A DNA stretch of 48,629 nucleotides, taken from DATLFI01 sp035524895 (GTDB lineage: Bacteria > Acidobacteriota > Thermoanaerobaculia > Multivoradales > Multivoraceae). Position 1 is the first letter of the stretch; each line of letters begins with the position of its first letter. Below are positions 41,501-48,629 of the stretch, piece by piece. The translations under genes and the position numbers were made by a program. Location: assembly GCA_035524895.1 (NCBI GenBank), contig DATLFI010000327.1:1-48629 (forward strand), read 5' to 3'. Under the pieces are notes generated by a model. It was not told the origin of the DNA. It saw only the letters and a list, made by a program, of their open reading frames with translations, and made no database searches.

Positions 41501-42919
41501 ATGGTCGTCATGTCCACCGCACCGACCACTCTCGCGTTCCACGGCGCTGCCCGGACCGTCACCGGCTCGCGCTACCTGCTGGAGCACCGCGGCGTGCGCA
41601 CCGTCATCGACGCCGGCCTGTTCCAGGGCTTCAAGGAGCTCCGCGAGCTCAACTGGCGCGAGCCGCCGTTCCCGCCCCATACGATCCGGCGGGTGCTGTT
41701 GACCCACGCCCACATCGACCACAGCGGCGCCTTGCCGCTGCTCAGCCGCCAAGGCTTTTCCGGCGAGGTCTACGCCACGCGCTCCACCATGAAGCTCGCG
41801 CGCATCATGCTGCTGGACGCCGCGGGGATCGAAGAGGAGAACGCCCGCTACGCCGCGAAGAAGGGCTACTCGAAGCATCGGCCGCCGAAGCCGATGTTCA
41901 CCGAGCGCGACGCCATCGAGGTCCTGCGCCGGTTCGAGCCTGTGGCGTGGGACACCTCCCTCGACCTCGGGGATGGACTGCGGGCGCGCTTCCTCGGCGC
42001 CGGGCACATCCTGGGGGCAGCGAGCATCGAGCTGCGGCTCGACAGCGGCGGGCGCGAGCGGACGGTGGTGATGAGCGGCGACATCGGCCGCTACGGTGTC
42101 CCGCTGGACCGCGATCCCGAGCCCCGCCCAGACTGCGATGTCCTGATCTGCGAGTCGACCTACGGCAACCGCGACCACGAGCCGATGGAGGCGGTCGAGG
42201 AGCAGTTCTGCGCGGCGCTCCGCGAGACCCTCGACCGCGAGGGCATCGTGCTGGTGCCCGCGTTCGCGGTCGGACGCACCCAGCAGATCGCGCTGCTGCT
42301 TTCCCGCCTGATCCTCGACGGCCGGCTGCCGGCCGTGCCGATCCACATCGACAGCCCGATGGCGATCGAGACCACGGAGGTCTACTCCTCGCACCTCGAC
42401 GACGAGCACCTCGACGACGACGTGTTGGCCGATGGCCGCCGCGAGCTGTTTCCGCGCGTCGTCGAGCTCCACCGCAGCGTCGAGCAGTCGCGGAAGCTGA
42501 ACGACCTGCCGGGTCCGCGCATCATCATCTCGGCCTCCGGGATGCTCACTGCCGGCCGCGTGGTCCACCACTTGCGGCGGCTGATCGGCAACCCCCGCAA
42601 CCTGGTGTTGCTGGTCGGCTACCAGGCAGCCGGGACCCGCGGCCGCCAGCTCCTCGAGGGCCAGCCGCGCATCCGCATGTTCGGCGAGGACTACTCCGTG
42701 CGCTGCCGCTGTGTCGCCATCCACGGGCTCTCCGCCCACGGCGACCGCAACGAGCTGCTGCGCTGGATCCGCTCCGCGGAGACACTCCCGAAGCAGATCT
42801 ACCTCACCCACGGCGAGCCGGAAGCGGCGTTCGCATTCCGACAGATGCTCCGCAAGGAGCTCGGCAGCGCTGTAGAGGTCGAGGTGCCGGAGATGGGGGA
42901 AGTGGTGGCAGTGGGTTGA
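41501..42919 (+). CDS. MBL-fold beta-CASP metallo-hydrolase (RNA-processing/CPSF-like)
   Basis: A 472-aa protein with the metallo-beta-lactamase motif THAHIDHSG (His69, His71, Asp73, His74), SGDIGRYG, and the beta-CASP insert opening ESTYGNRDHE. The C-terminal RMMBL part carries IIISASGMLTAGRVVHH and IHGLSAHGDRNEL. This bacterial group resembles archaeal and eukaryotic CPSF73 and is presumed to be an RNase; the target is unknown. The start may be ATG 41501 or 41510. Convergent with glpK across a large inverted repeat. Confidence 0.9.
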   Translation: MVVMSTAPTTLAFHGAARTVTGSRYLLEHRGVRTVIDAGLFQGFKELRELNWREPPFPPHTIRRVLLTHAHIDHSGALPLLSRQGFSGEVYATRSTMKLARIMLLDAAGIEEENARYAAKKGYSKHRPPKPMFTERDAIEVLRRFEPVAWDTSLDLGDGLRARFLGAGHILGAASIELRLDSGGRERTVVMSGDIGRYGVPLDRDPEPRPDCDVLICESTYGNRDHEPMEAVEEQFCAALRETLDREGIVLVPAFAVGRTQQIALLLSRLILDGRLPAVPIHIDSPMAIETTEVYSSHLDDEHLDDDVLADGRRELFPRVVELHRSVEQSRKLNDLPGPRIIISASGMLTAGRVVHHLRRLIGNPRNLVLLVGYQAAGTRGRQLLEGQPRIRMFGEDYSVRCRCVAIHGLSAHGDRNELLRWIRSAETLPKQIYLTHGEPEAAFAFRQMLRKELGSAVEVEVPEMGEVVAVG

Positions 42920-42928
42920 GCGGCGATC

Positions 42929-43072
42929 CTTAGCAGCCCGTGGTGAACCCGACCGCTGGCTGCGTTGGGCCTCCTGCACGATGACCCAGCATCGCGTTCG
43001 TCGGCCGCGCCTTGCCAGCGGTCGCAGATCCCCGCGCGCAGCTCCACGCGGGTTTCACCACGGGCTGCTAGG
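42929..43072. mobile_element. MITE-like element with terminal inverted repeats
   Basis: Outer arms AGCAGCCCGTGGTGAA-CCCG (42932-42951) and CGGGTTTCACCACGGGCTGCT (43049-43069) differ by one inserted base; beyond them CCT / AGG also pair. An inner inverted repeat GACCGCTGGC (42951-42960) / GCCAGCGGTC (43014-43023) folds inside. About 140 bp with no ORF. The right arm supplies the glpK stop codon. It may act as a bidirectional terminator between two convergent genes. No target duplication recognised. Confidence 0.6.
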
Positions 43073-44564
43073 CCTCCGCCCAACCCTTGGCTCGTTCCAC
43101 CGCCTTCTGCCACCTTGCCACCTGCCGCTCGCGGCGCGCGGCGGTGAGCGCTGGCCGGAACTCGGCGTCGAGCGCCCAGTTGCTCGTGACGTCCTGGGTG
43201 TTCTTCCAGAACCCGACCGCGAGGCCGGCGAGGTAAGCGGCGCCGAGCGCGGTGGTCTCGCTGACCACCGGGCGACGGACGATGCGGCCGAGCAGGTCGG
43301 CCTGGAACTGCATCAGCGCGGTGTTGACCGACGCGCCGCCGTCGACGCGCAGCTCGCGAAGGCGCGCGCCGGAGTCGGCCTCCATGGCGGTGACCACGTC
43401 GCGTACCTGGAAGGCCATCGACTCGACGGTGGCCCGCGCGACGTGCGCGGCGGTGGTGCTGCGCTCCAGTCCGATGAGCAGACCGCGCGCGTAAGGGTCC
43501 CAGTGCGGCGTGCCGAGCCCGACGAACGCCGGCACCATGATCACGCCGCCGCTGTCCTCGACACTGGCGGCGAGCTTCTCGACGTCGGCCGACCTCTTGA
43601 TCAGCCCCAGCCCGTCGCGCAGCCACTGCACGGCGGCGCCGGCGATGAACACGGAGCCCTCGAGGCAGTAGGTCACCTTGCCGCCGATCGACCAGCCGAT
43701 GGTGGTCAGCAGCCCGCTCTTGCTGGCCACGGCCTCGTCGCCGGTGTTCATGAGGATGAAGGCGCCGGTACCGTAGGTCGACTTGGCCATGCCGGGCTTG
43801 AAGCACCCCTGGCCGAAGGTGGCGGCCTGCTGGTCGCCGGCGATCCCTGCCACCGGCACGGCCGCGCCGAGCAGCTTCTTGTCGGTCTCGCCGAAATCAC
43901 CGCTCGAGTCGCGCACCTCCGGCAGCATCTCGATCGGCACGCCGAGCATCTCGGAGAGCTCCGGGTCCCACCGGCGAGCCCGGATGTCGTAGAGCATGGT
44001 GCGGCTGGCGTTACTGGGGTCGGTGGCGTGCACCGCGCCGCCGGTGAGCCGCCACAGCAGGAACGTGTCGATGGTGCCGGCGAGGACCTGGCCGCGGCGC
44101 GCGCGCGCCAGGAGCTTGTGCTCGTCGAGCAGGTGGCGGATCTTGGTGCCCGAGAAGTACGCGTCGATCACCAGACCGGTCTTCGCGCGCACCATCTCCT
44201 CGTGACCGGCGCGCTTGAGCCGTTCGCACATCGGCGCTGTGATGCGGCTCTGCCACACGATTGCGTTGTCGACCGGCCTGCCGGTGTCGCGATCCCACAG
44301 CACCACTGTCTCGCGCTGGTTGGTGATGCCAATCGCCGCGAGCGAGCGCGCGTCGACCTTGGCCGCCTTCAGTGTGCGGCGCGCGGTCGAGACCTGGGTC
44401 TGCCAGATCTGCTCCGGGTCGTGCTCGACGTGTCCCGGCGACGGGTAGAGCTGCGGGAACTCGCGCTGCGCCTGCGCCACCGCGCGACCGTCGTGGCCGA
44501 ACAGGATGGAGCGGCTGGAGGTGGTGCCTTGGTCGAGGGAGAGGACGAGGGGGGCGTTGGGCAT
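43068..44564 (-). CDS. glpK: Glycerol kinase
   Basis: A 498-aa FGGY-family kinase phosphorylating glycerol to sn-glycerol 3-phosphate with ATP in the cytosol. N-terminal motif LSLDQGTTSSRSILF, substrate motif TNQRETVVLWD, and ATPase-fold signatures GIAGDQQAATFGQGC and KSTYGTGAFILMNTG, then VDGGASVNTALMQFQADLLG. Length is normal. It lies 77 bases downstream of glpF on the same strand, a classical glycerol uptake operon. ATG at 44564. The stop lies in the terminal inverted repeat. Confidence 0.96.
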   Translation of the reverse strand: MPNAPLVLSLDQGTTSSRSILFGHDGRAVAQAQREFPQLYPSPGHVEHDPEQIWQTQVSTARRTLKAAKVDARSLAAIGITNQRETVVLWDRDTGRPVDNAIVWQSRITAPMCERLKRAGHEEMVRAKTGLVIDAYFSGTKIRHLLDEHKLLARARRGQVLAGTIDTFLLWRLTGGAVHATDPSNASRTMLYDIRARRWDPELSEMLGVPIEMLPEVRDSSGDFGETDKKLLGAAVPVAGIAGDQQAATFGQGCFKPGMAKSTYGTGAFILMNTGDEAVASKSGLLTTIGWSIGGKVTYCLEGSVFIAGAAVQWLRDGLGLIKRSADVEKLAASVEDSGGVIMVPAFVGLGTPHWDPYARGLLIGLERSTTAAHVARATVESMAFQVRDVVTAMEADSGARLRELRVDGGASVNTALMQFQADLLGRIVRRPVVSETTALGAAYLAGLAVGFWKNTQDVTSNWALDAEFRPALTAARRERQVARWQKAVERAKGWAEA

Positions 44565-44641
44565 CGTGGAGCCTCTTGAAGCGTGGGCAGGATGGTGGTG
44601 CGACGGCCGCGGGGTGAACGCGAGCGATGCAGGCAAGGCGC

Positions 44642-45385
44642 TCAGCCGAACAGGACTTTGAACGTGAGAGCTCCCACTGCGGCCCCGACGATCGGCCCCG
44701 CCACCGGGATCCACGCGTAGCCCCAGTCCGAGCCGCCCTTGCCAGGAATCGGCAGGATCGCATGCGCGATGCGCGGCCCGAGGTCGCGCGCCGGGTTGAT
44801 GGCGTAGCCGGTGGGGCCGCCGAGAGAGAGCCCGATGCCCCACACCAGGAAGCCCACGAGCAGCGGGTTGATGCCGGTGCTGAACACCACCGAGAGGTCG
44901 AGCTCGCCGATCATCTCGCCGGCGTTTGCGCCGATCGCGAGCACGCCGAACATCAGAACGAAGGTGCCGATCGCCTCGCACAGGAAGTTCGACGGCGTGC
45001 TGCGGATCGCGGGCCCGGTGCAGAACACCGCGAGCTTGGCGCCCTGGTCTTCGGTGCGTCCCCAGTGGGGCAGGTAGGCGAGCCAGACCAGCACGGCACC
45101 GAGAATGGCGCCGGTCATCTGTGCCGCGATGTAGACCGGCACCAGGCCGCCGTCCACCTGGCCGATCGAGAACAGGCCGAGCGTCACCGCGGGATTGATG
45201 TGACCGCCCGAGATGCGCCCGATCGCGTAGACCGACAGCGCGACCGCCATCGCCCAGCCGGTGGTGATCATCACCCAGCCGGTGCCGTTGCCCTTGGTGT
45301 CGCGCAGCAAGTGGTTCGCCACCACGCCGTCGCCGAGCAGCACGAGCAGAGCCGTGCCCACCATTTCCGCAATGAAGATCTCCAC
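44642..45385 (-). CDS. glpF: Glycerol uptake facilitator (aquaglyceroporin)
   Basis: A 247-aa MIP-family channel with six membrane segments and both NPA boxes: GGHINPAVTLG (NPA 64-66) and GYAINPARDLGPR. Asp after the second NPAR is the signature of glycerol facilitators rather than water-only aquaporins. A GTG start is chosen for GGGAGG placed 7 bases ahead. It transports glycerol across the inner membrane for GlpK. Confidence 0.95.
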   Translation of the reverse strand: MEIFIAEMVGTALLVLLGDGVVANHLLRDTKGNGTGWVMITTGWAMAVALSVYAIGRISGGHINPAVTLGLFSIGQVDGGLVPVYIAAQMTGAILGAVLVWLAYLPHWGRTEDQGAKLAVFCTGPAIRSTPSNFLCEAIGTFVLMFGVLAIGANAGEMIGELDLSVVFSTGINPLLVGFLVWGIGLSLGGPTGYAINPARDLGPRIAHAILPIPGKGGSDWGYAWIPVAGPIVGAAVGALTFKVLFG

Positions 45386-45508
45386 GACAGAGCCTCCCAG
45401 GTTCGTTTGTTGGCCGACCCTCACACTGTCCCAGGAAACGGTGCCGCAAGGCAAGGGCCTGCCACCGGTCCGGGGGCCGGTAGAGCAGTATGCGAACATC
45501 CTTGGCCC

Positions 45509-46504
45509 ATGGGCCGCTTCCGCTCGCTCGCGACGATCACTGTCGCCGCCGTGTACTTCCTGATCCTGGTCGGCGGGATCGTGCGCGCGTCCGGCTCGGG
45601 TATGGGATGCCCCGACTGGCCGAAGTGCTTCGGCCGCTGGGTGCCGCCGACCGACGAGTCGCAGCTCCCGGCGAACTACCAGGAGATCTACGCCCAACGC
45701 GGGTACGGCGAGGCCCGATTCAGCGTCGCCAAGACCTGGATGGAGTACATCAACCGGCTGATCGGCGTCGGCATCGGCTTCCTGATCTTCCTGACCCTCC
45801 TCGCCTCGACCGCCTTCTGGCACCGCGATCGTGCCGTCACCTGGCTCTCCCTCGTCGCCTTCTTGCTGGTGGGCTTCCAGGGTTGGCTGGGCTCGGTGGT
45901 AGTGGCGACCAACCTCCTGCCGTGGATGGTCACCGTGCACATGGTGGTGGCACTCGTGATCGTGTGCCTGCTGGTCTACGTCTGGGTGCGCTCACAGCGC
46001 GAGGCGGTACCCGCTGGGACGCTGGAGCGGCGCGGTGCGATCTCGGTCGCGTTCGCGGTGGTACTCGCCCTGACGTTGGTCCAGATCGCGCTCGGCGCCC
46101 AGGTGCGCGAGCGGGTCGACGAGGTCCAAGCCGCGGGTGTGGCGCGGACGGCCTGGGTCGAGGAGCTGGGCATGGTCTTCCTGACCCACCGAACCCTGGC
46201 GCTGGTGGTGGTCGCCGCCCACCTGTGGCTGGTGTGGCAGCTCCGCCGCGCTGGAGCGTTGGGCGCCGAGCAAGGGGTGATGCGTAGGCTCTCGGTCGGC
46301 GTCGTGGCGGTGCTCCTGGCCGAGGTCACAGCCGGCGCGCTGCTGTCGTGGCTGGGCATGCCGGCGGTGCTGCAGCCCGCCCACCTGTTGCTCGCGTCGG
46401 TGCTGGTCGGGCTCCAGTTCGCGCTGCTGGTCTTCTACCGCTACGCGAGCCGTTCGCCGACGTTGGCCCACACGCCTGCCGTTGTCGTCGAAGCTCGGTC
46501 GTGA
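45509..46504 (+). CDS. ctaA: Heme A synthase (COX15/CtaA)
   Basis: A 331-aa inner-membrane protein converting heme O to heme A for cytochrome c oxidase. N-terminal signature VRASGSGMGCPDWPKCFG, eight hydrophobic segments, and conserved His positions in VTVHMVVAL, LTHRTLALVVVAAH and LQPAHLLLASV. The first conserved EYxHR site reads MEYINRLIG (Glu79, Asn82 for His); Asn here also occurs, as I recall, in Bacteroidota-type CtaA. Divergent from glpF. No ctaB or oxidase genes nearby. Confidence 0.92.
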   Translation: MGRFRSLATITVAAVYFLILVGGIVRASGSGMGCPDWPKCFGRWVPPTDESQLPANYQEIYAQRGYGEARFSVAKTWMEYINRLIGVGIGFLIFLTLLASTAFWHRDRAVTWLSLVAFLLVGFQGWLGSVVVATNLLPWMVTVHMVVALVIVCLLVYVWVRSQREAVPAGTLERRGAISVAFAVVLALTLVQIALGAQVRERVDEVQAAGVARTAWVEELGMVFLTHRTLALVVVAAHLWLVWQLRRAGALGAEQGVMRRLSVGVVAVLLAEVTAGALLSWLGMPAVLQPAHLLLASVLVGLQFALLVFYRYASRSPTLAHTPAVVVEARS

Positions 46505-46686
46505 AGACGGAAGGTACTCCGCCGCTGCCCCACGGCGGCTATCGCCGGCTGCGTATCAAAGGGCAGATCGTTGTAGAATCTTAGGTGTCGCGGTCTATCC
46601 GCTGCCTTCTCTGTTCGCGCCCTCCCCCTGCTCCCCTCTCTTTCACGATTCCGCTGCGCCGCGCGCGCTTTGCCCGAGCTACGCCC

Positions 46687-48534
<1,848 letters not shown>

Positions 48535-48563
48535 GCGGGGCGGGGGTTGCGGGTGGGTCTTCC

Positions 48564-48611
48564 CCCTCTCCCTCTGGGAGAGGGTGTCGCGGCGCTCCGC
48601 GACGGGTGAGG
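48564..48611. repeat. CCCTCTCCC/GGGAGAGGG interspersed repeat with second hairpin
   Basis: CCCTCTCCC-TCT-GGGAGAGGG (48564-48584), then an added hairpin GTCGCGG-CGCT-CCGCGAC (48586-48603) and GGGTGAGG. It is the third copy of the family; it lies just after typA and may also act as its 3' hairpin, though no T run follows. Confidence 0.82.
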
Positions 48612-48629
48612 CGGGGGTTGAGGGTGGGT

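Noticed and set aside
45250..45480. Riboswitch in the glpF-ctaA divergent gap
   Set aside because: No recognisable aptamer motif or extended conserved pairing.
46540..46590. Full sigma-70 promoter for typA
   Set aside because: A TAGAAT -10-like box exists, but no -35 at suitable spacing; not listed as a feature.

Overview
The window is a high-GC, gene-dense bacterial chromosome segment. No rRNA, tRNA, CRISPR, phage or plasmid signature was seen. Several family combinations point to Acidobacteriota: Oar-type TonB receptors with a carboxypeptidase-regulatory domain, many FG-GAP/ASPIC-UnbV (CRTAC1-like) lipoproteins paired with TPR proteins, a remnant of a copper ascorbate-dependent-monooxygenase domain, and a DUF3516 helicase. 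This placement is inference; there is no phylogenetic marker beyond TypA.

Region 1 (1-15.5 kb) is a cell-envelope block. A TonB receptor (5' end outside the window) ends in tandem terminators. It is followed by a lipoprotein that fuses a TPR-like N-terminus to an FG-GAP/ASPIC propeller. Next come two divergent, mirror-image operons, each encoding an ASPIC propeller lipoprotein overlapping a TPR protein. A VOC-like protein overlapping a short-plug TonB-like barrel follows.

Region 2 (15.5-28.5 kb) carries an alkaline-phosphatase-superfamily enzyme, a NUDIX hydrolase, an ornithine cyclodeaminase/alanine dehydrogenase coupled to endonuclease III, and a long minus-strand run. That run contains a DUF3516 helicase, a TerB-like protein, an ATP-dependent DNA ligase, a PlsC-like acyltransferase, a truncated DUF1295 fragment and a double-domain CaiB/BaiF CoA-transferase. 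The CoA-transferase linker is built from an interspersed palindromic repeat.

Region 3 (28.6-39.5 kb) holds TrmJ, a self-regulating-looking MarR-GNAT fusion, a Phd/PIN toxin-antitoxin pair, a redoxin, an Ig-like lipoprotein without a canonical start codon, a chromate module (ChrB C-terminal-only protein, full ChrB, divergent ChrA), an enoyl-CoA hydratase, a DUF533/TerB protein and an EEP-family hydrolase.

Region 4 (39.5-48.6 kb) holds an unknown membrane protein preceded by a small gene that conventional ORF calling misses: a SelW/Rdx-family protein with an in-frame TGA exactly at the CxxU redox site and a hairpin placed like a bacterial SECIS. Then come a decayed copper-monooxygenase gene, a beta-CASP metallo-hydrolase, a MITE-like inverted repeat, glpK and glpF, heme A synthase (ctaA) and typA. 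Three copies of one CCCTCTCCC...GGGAGAGGG repeat family lie in the window.

The most interesting items are the candidate selenoprotein (40435-40710), the repeat domesticated as a protein linker (about 20946-21022), and the ASPIC/TPR modules (3361-11881).
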